From: JACPNO01 sp963825405
GTDB lineage: Bacteria > Acidobacteriota > Terriglobia > Bryobacterales > Bryobacteraceae
Direction: 5' to 3'
Assembly (NCBI GenBank): GCA_963825405.1
Contig: CAWGTB010000016.1
Span: 124,001 to 188,000 of the forward strand
DNA length: 64,000 bases
Shown here: positions 18,000 to 27,242 of the stretch, piece after piece
Numbering within the stretch: position 1 is the first letter of the stretch
How the letters are laid out: each line of letters begins with the position of its first letter
The notes under the pieces: generated by a model
The model's input: the letters and a program-made list of their open reading frames with translations, nothing else
Databases searched by the model: none
Told to the model about the DNA's origin: nothing
Translations under genes and position numbers: made by a program

Positions 18000-18954
18000 A
18001 ACCACCGGCGGCGCCCTGCTGGCGGTCCTGTGGCTCACAGCGGCCCTAGGCGCGATCGCCTTCTCGCTAGCCAGTACGGTGCGGGCGGAGGTCGACCGCG
18101 CCTCTACAGCTGTGGACGGTACCCGCACGTACTATCTGGCCCAGGGAGCCATCGAACGGGCCATTCTCTACCTGAATTGGGCTACCAAGGAGCCGACCTT
18201 GCCGGACGGTTCCCGGCGTTATTATTCCCCCGGCGATCCGGCCATCCTGCTTGGGTTTCCGACCGGCGAAGCGCGGGTGGAGGTGATTCCGGAGGCCGCC
18301 AAGCTGGATGTCAATCATTCCCCGCCCGAAGACCTGCTCCGGATGCTGGTTTACCTGCACGTGCCCACGGACCGCGCCATGGACATCGTTCGCGGCATTA
18401 TCCTGTGGCGCACCCCTGCCCCCGACGAGAAAGGCGCACTGCTCCCGTCTCCGACTTTTCGGCCCCACCATGCGTCTATTGAAGAGACCGAAGAATTAAT
18501 GATGATCAGTGGGATAACGCCCGAATTGTATTACGGCGGCTACGACCGCAATGCCGAGGGACAACTGATCCCGCACGCCGGCTTGGCCGACTGCCTGTCG
18601 GTCTTTGGCAGCGTGGATACGGTCGACGCCAATACCGCCCAACCGGCCGTGCTGGCGGCGATCGGCCTCTATCCAGGAGCTATCGCCGCCCTGGTCGAAC
18701 ACCGGCGGCTGATGCCGTTTCGCAAGCCCGGCGAGTTGGCCGGTTTCGTACAGGGCGGCGGACCCGGTGGCCAGCGTTTGCGGCTGGGCGGCAAATCGAT
18801 TTTCACGCTGCGGGCGACGGCGCGCCTGCGTGTTGGCAAGGACCAGTTCTCCGATCTGCGCCGCACGGTGGCCGCGACCGTCAAATTCGATTCCGATCCC
18901 GACGTTCCGCCGGCGCAAATTCTCCGCTGGTACGACAGCACCTGGATCAACTAA
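17986..18954 (+). CDS. gspK: Tip pseudopilin GspK
   Basis: 322 residues. Leader ends in TTGG|ALLAVLWLTAALGAI; the +5 residue is not Glu, as is usual for GspK. The body has AKLDVNHSPPEDLLRMLVYL and DANTAQPAVLAAIGL, the helix-hairpin-like alpha domain of the K family. It caps the pseudopilus and helps recognise substrates. The ATG at 17986 lies inside the end of gspJ. Confidence 0.88.
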   Translation: MATRKTTGGALLAVLWLTAALGAIAFSLASTVRAEVDRASTAVDGTRTYYLAQGAIERAILYLNWATKEPTLPDGSRRYYSPGDPAILLGFPTGEARVEVIPEAAKLDVNHSPPEDLLRMLVYLHVPTDRAMDIVRGIILWRTPAPDEKGALLPSPTFRPHHASIEETEELMMISGITPELYYGGYDRNAEGQLIPHAGLADCLSVFGSVDTVDANTAQPAVLAAIGLYPGAIAALVEHRRLMPFRKPGELAGFVQGGGPGGQRLRLGGKSIFTLRATARLRVGKDQFSDLRRTVAATVKFDSDPDVPPAQILRWYDSTWIN

Positions 18955-18958
18955 GCCC

Positions 18959-20270
18959 ATGGACCCTCGCCAATTCATGGCTTTCGGCTCTGGAATCGGC
19001 ATCGAGGCCGGGGAGACCGATCTGGAAATCACCGTGGCGCGCGTGCGGCCCAGGGGCATCGACGTGCTGGCCACTGCCACCATTCGCAATTACCGCGAGC
19101 GCTCCGCGGCCGATTGGGGCGGCGAATATGCGCGTTTCGTGAAAGAGTGCGGCGCCTCTCATCTGACTGCCACGGTTCTGATTCCGCGGCGCGACACCAT
19201 TGCCCGCCACATTCCGATGAGCGGCGTTGCCGAGCGCGACATGGGCGCCGCTCTGGCGCTTCAGGTCGACACCCTGCACCCCTTTGGCGAAGATGACGCG
19301 GTGTACGCCTGGTCGCACGCCGGCAATGGCGCGTTGGTGGGAATCGTGCAGAGAGCTACCCTCGAAACCTACCGCGTGTTGTTCGAAGAAGCCGGCATCT
19401 CCGTCGGCGCTTTCACGTTTTCCGCCTCTGTGTTGTATGCGGCGCGCCGGCTGCCGGTCGCCGCGAATAGCGCATCCGCCGGCCCGGATGGCTTTCTGGC
19501 AATCGCCGAGGATGAGAAAGGGCTGATCGAGGCCTACGGCGAAAGCACCGCCCGGCCGCTGTTTTCCGCCGAATTCGATACTGCCGCCCCACGTGCTACG
19601 GCTCTCGCCCTGGCTGAGTTGCGGCTGCCGCCGGAAACGGCCGCGCTGCGCCTGGAACAAATTCTGCCGATGCCTCGCACCAATCCGGTGGGCAACGATC
19701 TCGGACGCCGCGCCCTGCCTTTCGCCGCTGCGCTCGCGGGCGCGTGCCCCTGGCTAACCCCGACGGCCAATCTATTGCCGGCCGAACATCGCAGTTCCAA
19801 CTCGCGGGCCCGCCTGATTCCATCCCTGGTGCTGACCGGCGTACTGCTCCTGCTGGCCGGCGGACTGCTGGCTCATTCGGCGCTCGAAGACCGAAGCTAC
19901 CTTTCATCGCTGGAATCTCAGATTCGCCAGCTCGATCCGCAAGCCCGGCAAGCAGCGGCGCTCGATGGCCAGATTGCTCACGCGCAAACCCGCGCCCGTC
20001 TGCTCGATGAATTTCGCGCCCGTTCTAAATCCAATCTCGACGCCTTCAATGAGCTGACCGTGATTCTGGCGCCGCCCACCTGGACCAACATGCTGCAAAT
20101 CGCCCACGACACGCGTGACCCTGAACGGCGAGACCGAGCAGGCCGCGCCGCTGCTGAAGCTGCTCGATGCCTCCCCGTATTTTTCCAATTCGGCGTTTGT
20201 CGGCGGGCTCAGCCGCAACGGCGGCAATGAGCAATTTCAAATTCGCGCGGTGCGAAAGGCGCGGCCATGA
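18959..20270 (+). CDS. gspL: Secretion assembly protein GspL, PilM/PilN-like (one shift near the C-terminus)
   Basis: Starts at the ATG at 18959. An actin-like cytoplasmic domain (FGSGIGIEAGETDLEITVAR ... ILPMPRTNPVGNDLGRRALP) is followed by a membrane helix (SLVLTGVLLLLAGGLLAHSA, about residues 290-310) and a periplasmic PilN-like part. Near 20105 one extra base ends the written frame early; removing it gives VTLNGETEQAAPLLKLLDAS and RNGGNEQFQIRAVRKARP, the PilN C-terminal domain, with the stop at 20268-20270 overlapping gspM by ATGA. It links GspE to the envelope. Confidence 0.87.
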
Positions 20271-20854
20271 CGCTCTCCACTCGCGATCAGCGCGCCGTGA
20301 TCCTGCTGGGCGCGACCGTCCTGCTGCTTCTGGTGCTGCGCTTCGGCGTGTATGGCGACAAGGAAACGAGCGTCGTCGCGGCAACTCACTCGATTCCCCT
20401 CGCCGAGAAAAGGCTGGCCAAGCTGCGCCAGTCCGTCGCCACGCTGCCCGGCAAACAGTCGGTTCTGAAACAGGTGAACGATGAAGCGGCAGCGCGCGAG
20501 AAAGGTATTATCCAGGCGCCCACCGCGCAGCAGGCCCAGGCGCATCTGCTCGAGACTATCCGGCGCACCGGTAAGAACGAAGGCATCGATGTGCGCGGCG
20601 GCGAATTCCCCACCGTACAGCCGCTCGGCACCGACTATGGTGAAGCCTCGGTGATCGTCACTTTCGACTGCCGCATTGAGCAACTGGTGAACTTCCTGGC
20701 GGGCCTCACGGCCGAAACGGAATTGATCGCCACCAATGAGATTCGCGTGATTTCCGCCAATCAGAAAGAAAAGAAAGTCAGTGTACGCCTGACTCTGGCG
20801 GGCGTCGTTCCACGAAAACTGGTGCCCGAAAAGAGAGGAATTACGTCATTTTGA
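20267..20854 (+). CDS. gspM: Secretion assembly protein GspM, PilO-like
   Basis: 195 residues. Short cytoplasmic end, one helix (AVILLGATVLLLLVLRFGV), a coiled coil (KRLAKLRQSVATLPGKQSVL) and a ferredoxin-like periplasmic domain ending VRLTLAGVV. This is the GspM/PilO layout, and it follows gspL directly. It pairs with GspL in the inner-membrane complex. Confidence 0.82.
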   Translation: MTLSTRDQRAVILLGATVLLLLVLRFGVYGDKETSVVAATHSIPLAEKRLAKLRQSVATLPGKQSVLKQVNDEAAAREKGIIQAPTAQQAQAHLLETIRRTGKNEGIDVRGGEFPTVQPLGTDYGEASVIVTFDCRIEQLVNFLAGLTAETELIATNEIRVISANQKEKKVSVRLTLAGVVPRKLVPEKRGITSF

Positions 20855-21579
20855 GGCGAAGGCTGCTACTGCTGAATGTGGTGCTGGCCCTGGCGATCGG
20901 CGCGGCCGGGTGGCAATTGCGCCGCGACTGGCTGGCGGCGCGCGGCCGTGAGCAAGCCACTGCCCGGCAAACCGTCAAGCCCCAGCCTCCCCCGCCTCTC
21001 GGCATTTCGAAGCCGGCTCAACCCGTGGCGGCCGCCGCATATAACGAAATCGCGCAGAAGATGCTTTTCTCGAAAGACCGTAATCCCAATGTCGTGGTGG
21101 AAGTGCAGGCTCCGCCGCCCAAGCCCATGCCGCCCCTGCCGCTGCTGCACGGCGTGATGTATCTGGGCGACAGCGCCACCGCCATTTTGAGCGCCGCCAA
21201 AGGCAATCCGGAGCAGGTAGGCGTGCGTCCCGGTGAAGTTTTCGGCGAGTTCAAGCTGGTGGATGTCTCCAACGACGAGATCGCCCTCGAATGGGACGGG
21301 CAGGTAATCAACAAGAGAGTCGACGAAATGATGGTGCAAGGCCCGGCGCCTGCGGAGGATTCCCGGCCCACGACGGGACGCACTTCCTCGCCCGCCGCGG
21401 CGAAATCGGCGCCACCCCAGCCCCGAGGCGAGGCTGCGCCTGGAGTGGATATCGGCGCCGGATTGAGCGCGTGCCAGCCCGGCGACACATCCCCGGCCGG
21501 AACCGTCGTAGGGAATATGCGCAAAGTCATATCGAAATCGCCTTTCGGCGAAAGCTGCCGCTGGGAGCCCCTGAAGTGA
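20851..21579 (+). CDS. GspC/PilP-like inner-membrane protein
   Basis: 242 residues, starting at a TTG that overlaps the gspM stop (TTGA). One helix (LLLLNVVLALAIGAAGWQL), a Pro-rich linker, then a homology-region domain LPLLHGVMYLGDSATAILSA, GVRPGEVFGEFKLVDVSNDE, as in GspC or PilP proteins that contact the secretin. The last 80 residues are low-complexity and end in CRWEPLK. Its position just before gspD supports GspC; no PDZ domain is visible. Confidence 0.75.
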   Translation: MRRRLLLLNVVLALAIGAAGWQLRRDWLAARGREQATARQTVKPQPPPPLGISKPAQPVAAAAYNEIAQKMLFSKDRNPNVVVEVQAPPPKPMPPLPLLHGVMYLGDSATAILSAAKGNPEQVGVRPGEVFGEFKLVDVSNDEIALEWDGQVINKRVDEMMVQGPAPAEDSRPTTGRTSSPAAAKSAPPQPRGEAAPGVDIGAGLSACQPGDTSPAGTVVGNMRKVISKSPFGESCRWEPLK

Positions 21580-21598
21580 GCCGCCACCGAGGAGAAAA

Positions 21599-24013
21599 GT
21601 GAATCTACTGCGCCGTTCTATCGTTCAAGCCGCCGGGATTGCCGTAGTGTTTACGGCCTGCATCCAGGCCCAGCAGAATCCGCCCCTGGTACAGGCGCCG
21701 CCGCGTCCGGCGCAGGCCAAGCCGGCCAATCAACAGGGGCAGCAAGGGCAGCCCGCGCAGCAGGCCCCGGCGCGGGTCAGCAGACCCAGCCGGCGCAAGC
21801 GCAACCGGCAGCGCCAGAGACAGCTCACACAGGTACCGATGCCGACTCGTGGTCCGGGCGGATTCAATCTGCACAACGTATCGCTGGTCGAAGTCATTGA
21901 GCTGCTCGCCCGGGCATTGAAAATCGATTACATTCTGGATCCGCGCGTCAAAGGATCGGTGAGCATCAGCACTTTCGGCGAACTCAAGCCGGTCGACATG
22001 CTGCCGCTGCTCGAAACCATTCTGCGCATCAACGGCGCCGCCATGGTGAAAGTGGGCAACCTGTATCGCATCGTGCCACTGGCGGACGTTTCCAGGCTGC
22101 CCATCTCCCCCGACACCAACGCTCCGGGCGCCAGTTCCAAAGAAATGCCGGAAGACGAGCGCATGCTGCTCAACTTGATTTTTCTCAAGTACGCGGCCGC
22201 ACCCGAAATGTTCAAACTGCTCGAGCCGTTTCTGGGCGAGAGCGCCAAGATGACCAGTTACGATCCCGCCAATCTTCTGCTGATCCTCGACAACAGCCGC
22301 AATATGAAGCGAACCCTCGAGCTGATTTCACTGTTCGACAGCGATACATTCGCCGGCCAGCGCGTGCGTCTGTTCGAGGTCTCCAACGGCCGCCCAACGG
22401 AAATGGTCAAAGAGCTCGACGCGGTGTTCAAAGCCTATTCGTTATCGGAAAAAACCAGCGCCATTAAGTTCATGCCGCTCGACCGGATCAATACCATCAT
22501 CGCTGTCGCGCCCAATCCGGTAGTCTTCGGCGAACTCGAAAAATGGCTCAAGAAGCTGGACGTTAAGTCGAAGCAGACCGCCGGCGCCATCACCAACTAT
22601 GTGTACCGGCTGAAATATAGCCAGGCGGAAATCGTTGGCATGGCCGTCATGCAGCTGTATGGCATGCCTCCGGGGATGGGAATGGGCCTGAGCGGCATGC
22701 GTGGTGGCATGGGCATGGGTGGCATGGGTGGTGGCATGGGTGGTGGTATGGGCGGCTATGGCGGCGGCATGGGCGGCTATGGCGGCGGAATGGGCGGCTA
22801 CGGCGGTGGCATGGGCGGCTATGGCGGCGGAATGGGCGGCTACGGCGGTGGCATGGGCGGCTACGGCGGCGGCATGGGCGGCTATGGCGGCGGCATGGGC
22901 GGCTACGGCATGGGTGGCTATGGTGGCGGCATGGGTGCCATGGGCTACACCGGGATGGGATTCGGTCAGCCGTCGCAAGCGGTGGCCTCTACCGCGGCAA
23001 CGGGAACCACCGGAAGCACAACCGTCGCCACGACCACCGGCGATCTTACCGGATCGTACCTGGGCGCGGGCATGGGCATGGGTTTCAACATGAACTTTCA
23101 TCCGCGTATCATTCCCAATCCTTTCGACAACACGCTGCTGATTCAAGGAACACCGCAGGAGTGGGAGCAGATTTCGCAACTCATCGAGAAGATCGACATC
23201 TCGCCCCGCCAGGTACTGATCCAAGCCAAAGTATATGAAGTGGAATTGACCGGAATATTCGCCCTGGGCGTGCAATCGTTCCTGCAGGCGAAAAGCGCGA
23301 CCGGCACCGCAGCAGGCACCGGCGGTTCAGCCTCTCGCTTTTTTCAAGGAACCAATACCGCCTCGAACACCCTCCTCACAGCCGGCACGCTGGTAGGCGC
23401 CAGCCGTGAGTTACTTGCCCTGCTGACGGCCAACGAATCCACCACCAAGGTAAAAGTCATCTCCGCGCCCAGTGTGATTGCGACCGATAGCATTCCGGCC
23501 TCAATCAACGTAGGGCAGGATGTCCCCACGCTCAGTTCCCAAGCCGTCGCGGGAGCGCAGGTGGGCGGCACCAGTCTGTTCGCCAACACCATTTCGACCC
23601 GCAGCACCGGCGTCGGGCTCAACATCCTGGCGCGCGTGAATGCCAGCGGCATCGTGACCATGGTGATCAATCAGCAGGTAAGCGCTCCGGAGCCGCCGTC
23701 ATCTGGCGGCATCCAATCGCCTTCGTTCCAGCAGCGCACCGTGCAGACGCAGGTGACGGTGCAGGATGGCGATACTGTTTCGATCGGCGGAATCATCGAG
23801 GAATCCGACACTTCCACGTCGGCCGGCCTGCCCTTCCTTCACCGGATACCGTGGTTGGGCGCCGCATTCGGACAAAAGAGCTCCAGCAAATCGCGCACCG
23901 AGTTGGTGGTGTTCCTGACGCCGCGCGTAATTTATGACACCAACGAGATGGTGGAAGCCGGCGACGAGCTGAAGAGCGGTCTGAAGCGGCTGCAGAAGAT
24001 GATTAAAGAGTAG
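21599..24013 (+). CDS. gspD: Type II secretion outer-membrane secretin GspD with Gly-rich insertion
   Basis: 804 residues from a GTG at 21599, preceded by GAGGAGAAAA. Order: signal peptide; Gln/Pro-rich linker; N0/N1-type domains (FNLHNVSLVEVIELLARALK, DMLPLLETILRINGAAMV, LLNLIFLKYAAAPEMFKLLE); an N-domain interrupted by a Met/Gly/Tyr tandem repeat (about residues 355-450); then FDNTLLIQGTPQEWEQISQL, PRQVLIQAKVYEVEL and the secretin core (VISAPSVIATDS, VGQDVPTLSSQAV, QVTVQDGDTVSIGGIIEE, FLTPRVIYDT). It forms the outer-membrane channel and closes the operon. No lipobox is seen. Confidence 0.93.
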   Translation: MNLLRRSIVQAAGIAVVFTACIQAQQNPPLVQAPPRPAQAKPANQQGQQGQPAQQAPARVSRPSRRKRNRQRQRQLTQVPMPTRGPGGFNLHNVSLVEVIELLARALKIDYILDPRVKGSVSISTFGELKPVDMLPLLETILRINGAAMVKVGNLYRIVPLADVSRLPISPDTNAPGASSKEMPEDERMLLNLIFLKYAAAPEMFKLLEPFLGESAKMTSYDPANLLLILDNSRNMKRTLELISLFDSDTFAGQRVRLFEVSNGRPTEMVKELDAVFKAYSLSEKTSAIKFMPLDRINTIIAVAPNPVVFGELEKWLKKLDVKSKQTAGAITNYVYRLKYSQAEIVGMAVMQLYGMPPGMGMGLSGMRGGMGMGGMGGGMGGGMGGYGGGMGGYGGGMGGYGGGMGGYGGGMGGYGGGMGGYGGGMGGYGGGMGGYGMGGYGGGMGAMGYTGMGFGQPSQAVASTAATGTTGSTTVATTTGDLTGSYLGAGMGMGFNMNFHPRIIPNPFDNTLLIQGTPQEWEQISQLIEKIDISPRQVLIQAKVYEVELTGIFALGVQSFLQAKSATGTAAGTGGSASRFFQGTNTASNTLLTAGTLVGASRELLALLTANESTTKVKVISAPSVIATDSIPASINVGQDVPTLSSQAVAGAQVGGTSLFANTISTRSTGVGLNILARVNASGIVTMVINQQVSAPEPPSSGGIQSPSFQQRTVQTQVTVQDGDTVSIGGIIEESDTSTSAGLPFLHRIPWLGAAFGQKSSSKSRTELVVFLTPRVIYDTNEMVEAGDELKSGLKRLQKMIKE
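22748..22930 (+). repeat. 21-bp tandem repeat inside gspD (MGGYGGG units)
   Basis: Seven full 21-bp units of the form ATGGGCGGCTATGGCGGCGG + C start at 22748, 22769, 22790, 22811, 22832, 22853 and 22874. A shortened unit follows at 22895 (MGGYG) and a last full one at 22910. Units 2-3 and 4-5 share third-base variants, implying a 42-bp duplication. Ahead lies a degenerate GGM-rich stretch from about 22660. The repeat keeps frame and codes Gly/Tyr/Met only. Confidence 0.93.
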
Positions 24014-24059
24014 CGGGGGCGGAGATGCCATCCCTCGCAGCCTCAGGTATTCTAGGGAT

Positions 24060-24275
24060 ATGGAGTTGATCTTCGAAGTTCGCGACGCGGAAGAAGGTGG
24101 CTACTGCGCGCGGGCATTGGGCCATGCCATCTTCACCGAGGCGGAAACCTGGGATGAACTTCGCGCCAACGTTCTTGAGGCCACTTCGCTTCATTTTGAG
24201 GATAGCGCCGCACATCCCCGTCTCGTGCAGTTGCATTACGTTAGAGACGAGTTGATCCCCGTTGAAGCCGCATGA
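24060..24275 (+). CDS. hicB: HicB-family antitoxin
   Basis: 71 residues: MELIFEVRDAEEGGYCARAL, TEAETWDELRANVLEATSLH, the short HicB fold without an attached DNA-binding domain. It should neutralise the HicA toxin encoded next, with which it overlaps by ATGA. Antitoxin-first order is common for this class. A paralogue that has decayed lies at 31034-31228. Confidence 0.85.
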   Translation: MELIFEVRDAEEGGYCARALGHAIFTEAETWDELRANVLEATSLHFEDSAAHPRLVQLHYVRDELIPVEAA

Positions 24276-24508
24276 AATTGCCGCGCGGAGTATCCGCAGA
24301 GCGTCTCATTCACGCATTGAAACGCCTAGGCTACGAAGTGATCCGTCAAAAAGGGAGCCATATTAGGCTTCGGCACGACGGACCTCCGGTTCATTTGATC
24401 ACCGTGCCCCAACATAACTCGCTGAAGACTGGAACGCTGCATGTCATCCTTTCCGAAGTTGCCCGGATCAGATCCGTCACCATCGAGTCCCTTACAGAAG
24501 CACTCTGA
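24272..24508 (+). CDS. hicA: HicA-family mRNA interferase toxin
   Basis: 78 residues with the dsRBD-like HicA fold: LIHALKRLGYEVIRQKGSHI carries the catalytic His in G-S-H, followed by LRHDGPPVHLITVPQHNSLK. Family members cleave mRNA independently of the ribosome. Complete and in frame; paired with the upstream hicB. Confidence 0.9.
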   Translation: MKLPRGVSAERLIHALKRLGYEVIRQKGSHIRLRHDGPPVHLITVPQHNSLKTGTLHVILSEVARIRSVTIESLTEAL

Positions 24509-24617
24509 AGTCGATACGAATTTCTTGAAACACCAGGTTCGATGACAGTTTCAGCCTGATGTATCCTGATGAGCGTAAGTTTTTCCTGACCTAATGGCGC
24601 CTCATTGGGTTTGCGTC

Positions 24618-27242
24618 ATGGAAGGCAGCGACATCGAACCAACCCGGGATCTCACTGATCCTTCGCCCAAGGATCACGGCGCGCCCCATCAATTGCGGCC
24701 CAACGATGTTCTGGGCGGCCGTTTCGTCATCATCCAATTTCTGGCGCGCGGCGGGATGGGAGAGGTGTATGAAGCCGAGGATCGCCATCTGCAGGGCAAA
24801 CACCTCGCGCTGAAACTCATGCGGCCCGAGATGGCGGCCGACGAAAGTATGCGGCAGCGGTTTGAGCGCGAAGTGCTCCTCGCCCGCGAAGTGGTCCACC
24901 GCAACGTCTGCCCCACCTACGACCTCTGCCGCATGGATGGACCGTACGGGCCCGTCGTGTTTCTCACCATGAAACTGCTGCGCGGCGAGTCGCTGGCGGC
25001 GCGGTTGCGGCGCGGCGGGCGGATGCCGGAGGCCACGGCCATGGCCATCGCCAAGCAGATCGCCGACGGTCTGGATGCGGCCCATCACGCCGGCGTCGTG
25101 CATCGCGATCTCAAACCCGGCAACGTGATGCTGGAAGGCTCAACTGGCGACGCGCGCGTTTCGTTGACGGATTTCGGTCTCTCGCGGCTTTACGATTCCG
25201 ATTGGACGGCGGGGAAGAGCGGCTGGGTGATCGGGACTGCAGGCTACATCGCGCCGGAAGTTTTGGAGGGTCGTCCGGCCACGCCAGCCAGCGACATCTA
25301 CGCGCTGGGAATCGTGCTGCACGAAATGCTGACTGGCATGTTGCCGGCGAGGCCGAAGAACGGGCCGGTCGCTATGTCGCCCGGTTTGTCTCCGCGCTGG
25401 AGCCGTGCAGTTGCCGGATGCCTGGCGCGCGACCCAGCGGACCGCTTCCAATCCGCCGGCGAAGTGATGGCGTGTCTCGACGCGGCAGGCGAACCAGATA
25501 CGGCTCCGTCCCATCAGAGCAGACTCTCGCGCCGAACGGTATTCGGAATCTGCGCCGGTGTGGCGGCGGTATCGGTTACCGGTTCCTATTTCGCCTGGCC
25601 CACCGTCGACACTCTACTGCACCCGCTGCCATCCCGGCTCTTCATTGCGCTGATGACCTGGCCCGAAGAACCTGCGGCTCGTTTGCGGCCGCTGCTGAGC
25701 GGCATCATGGATGTGATCGCGACGCGTCTGGTGCGCGCGGAGACCTACAACACAAATCTGCTGGTGATCCGGCCCAACGACGTCGCTGGGCCAACTGTCC
25801 GCCAGCCGGCGGAAGCGGTACATAGTTTGGGGGCGAACCTGGTGCTGGCGGCGTCGCTGCAGTCGGCGGCCGAAGGGCTGATCCTCATACTGCGGTTGCT
25901 GGATGCGGCCACCAATCGCGTCATGCGCGAGCGGCGCATCAGTTCCCTGGCAAGCCAGGCGGGGAAATTGTCGGACCTCGGTTCAGCAGCCGCCGCCAGC
26001 ATGCTCCAGTTGCCCGCCGCGCCGTTGGGACCCAGTGATCCAGAGCAACTGCAGCGCGTGAGTGCCGCCGCCTATGAAGCTTTCAGCAAAGCCGAAGATC
26101 TGGTGCGGCGTCCCAATGACGAGGGACTGGATCTGGCCATCGCCGAATACCAGAAGGCACTCGAGGCCGATCCCAATTTTGCCCTCGGCTACGCCCGGCT
26201 GGCCGTGGCATATGTGCGCAAGTTCCACAATACACGGCAGACCGCCAACCTGCGCCTGGCTGAGAACAATTCGGCGCGCGCGCTAGCGCTCAATCTGAAC
26301 TCCGCCAAAGCGATCTTCAGCCAGGGGATGGTTGATTTGTATCAAGGCCGCACATCCATCGCGCTGGATGAGCTGGCGAAAGCGGCGCGCATGGACCCGG
26401 GCAATCCCGAATTCCTGCTTCATCAGGCGGCAGCGTTCGGCGACCTGGGCAAGACCAAGGAAGAAGAGCAGATTTACCGGCAACTGAAAAAGAATCGTCC
26501 GAATTTTTGGCCGGCCTACAACGAGCTGGGTTGGTTGCTGTACAGCCAGGGCAGGCTGCCGGAGGCTGCCGAAACTTTCCAGGAGGCCGCGGCGGTGGCT
26601 CCGCAGGTTGCACTGCCAATAGCCAACGCGGGGTCGATGTATTTGCTGCTCAAACGCAAGAAAGATGCTATCGAGGCGTTTCAAAAGAGCGTCAGCATCG
26701 CGCCCAATGAGCTGGGCTACATCAACCTCGGCAATGTCGCGTTTGAAGACCACGACTATTCCAAGGCTCTGCAGCTCTACGAAAAAGCCCGCGACCTGAA
26801 TCCGCAAAGCCACTTCACCTGGCGTAGCATTGGCGATTGTTACGCCGTGCTCGGCAACCGCAAGCAAATGGTGGAAAGCTATGCGCGGGCGGCCGAGGCG
26901 ATGGCGAATAATTTAAAAGCCAATCCGAGTAGCGGCAGCGATTGGATGACCTTGGCGTTCTACGAAGCCAAAGTAGGGCGGCAATCGCAAGCCGAAGCGG
27001 ACATACGGACGGCGGAGGACCGGGGCGCAGCCAGCGTGGAAGCCCAGTTCATGAAAGCGCAAACACTGGCCGTGCTCGGAAAAAAGAAAGACGCCCTGCG
27101 TCTGGTGTTGGCCTGCCTCGACCGCGGCCTTTCTACCGTCGAAGTGGAATATGCTCTTGACCTGGATGAAATACGAAGGGACCCGCACTATCGCCGCTAT
27201 ATAACGCAGTTGAGTAAGAACACAGCAAGGAGAGAGCAATGA
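24618..27242 (+). CDS. Membrane Ser/Thr protein kinase with extracytoplasmic TPR region
   Basis: About 874 residues. The kinase domain (residues about 30-290) has LARGGMGEVYEAEDR (Gly loop), ALKLM (Lys), GVVHRDLKPGNVML (HRD), LTDFGLSRL (DFG) and GTAGYIAPEVLEG. A membrane helix follows (VFGICAGVAAVSVTGSYFAW). Next comes a domain LGANLVLAASLQSAAEGLIL resembling the TolB-like module of such receptors, then about eight TPRs to the end. An in-frame ATG at 24594 is an alternative start; neither has a clear ribosome site. The stop overlaps the next gene by ATGA, so the exported partner is probably co-translated. Confidence 0.9.
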   Translation: MEGSDIEPTRDLTDPSPKDHGAPHQLRPNDVLGGRFVIIQFLARGGMGEVYEAEDRHLQGKHLALKLMRPEMAADESMRQRFEREVLLAREVVHRNVCPTYDLCRMDGPYGPVVFLTMKLLRGESLAARLRRGGRMPEATAMAIAKQIADGLDAAHHAGVVHRDLKPGNVMLEGSTGDARVSLTDFGLSRLYDSDWTAGKSGWVIGTAGYIAPEVLEGRPATPASDIYALGIVLHEMLTGMLPARPKNGPVAMSPGLSPRWSRAVAGCLARDPADRFQSAGEVMACLDAAGEPDTAPSHQSRLSRRTVFGICAGVAAVSVTGSYFAWPTVDTLLHPLPSRLFIALMTWPEEPAARLRPLLSGIMDVIATRLVRAETYNTNLLVIRPNDVAGPTVRQPAEAVHSLGANLVLAASLQSAAEGLILILRLLDAATNRVMRERRISSLASQAGKLSDLGSAAAASMLQLPAAPLGPSDPEQLQRVSAAAYEAFSKAEDLVRRPNDEGLDLAIAEYQKALEADPNFALGYARLAVAYVRKFHNTRQTANLRLAENNSARALALNLNSAKAIFSQGMVDLYQGRTSIALDELAKAARMDPGNPEFLLHQAAAFGDLGKTKEEEQIYRQLKKNRPNFWPAYNELGWLLYSQGRLPEAAETFQEAAAVAPQVALPIANAGSMYLLLKRKKDAIEAFQKSVSIAPNELGYINLGNVAFEDHDYSKALQLYEKARDLNPQSHFTWRSIGDCYAVLGNRKQMVESYARAAEAMANNLKANPSSGSDWMTLAFYEAKVGRQSQAEADIRTAEDRGAASVEAQFMKAQTLAVLGKKKDALRLVLACLDRGLSTVEVEYALDLDEIRRDPHYRRYITQLSKNTARREQ

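Noticed and set aside
22748..22930. Possible CRISPR array
   Set aside because: Units are contiguous 21-bp repeats with no spacers and lie inside a coding frame.
22442..23275. Long minus-strand frame of His/Ala repeats opposite gspD
   Set aside because: It is the antisense of the MGGYGGG-coding repeat; periodic DNA keeps all frames open. The plus frame is a full secretin.
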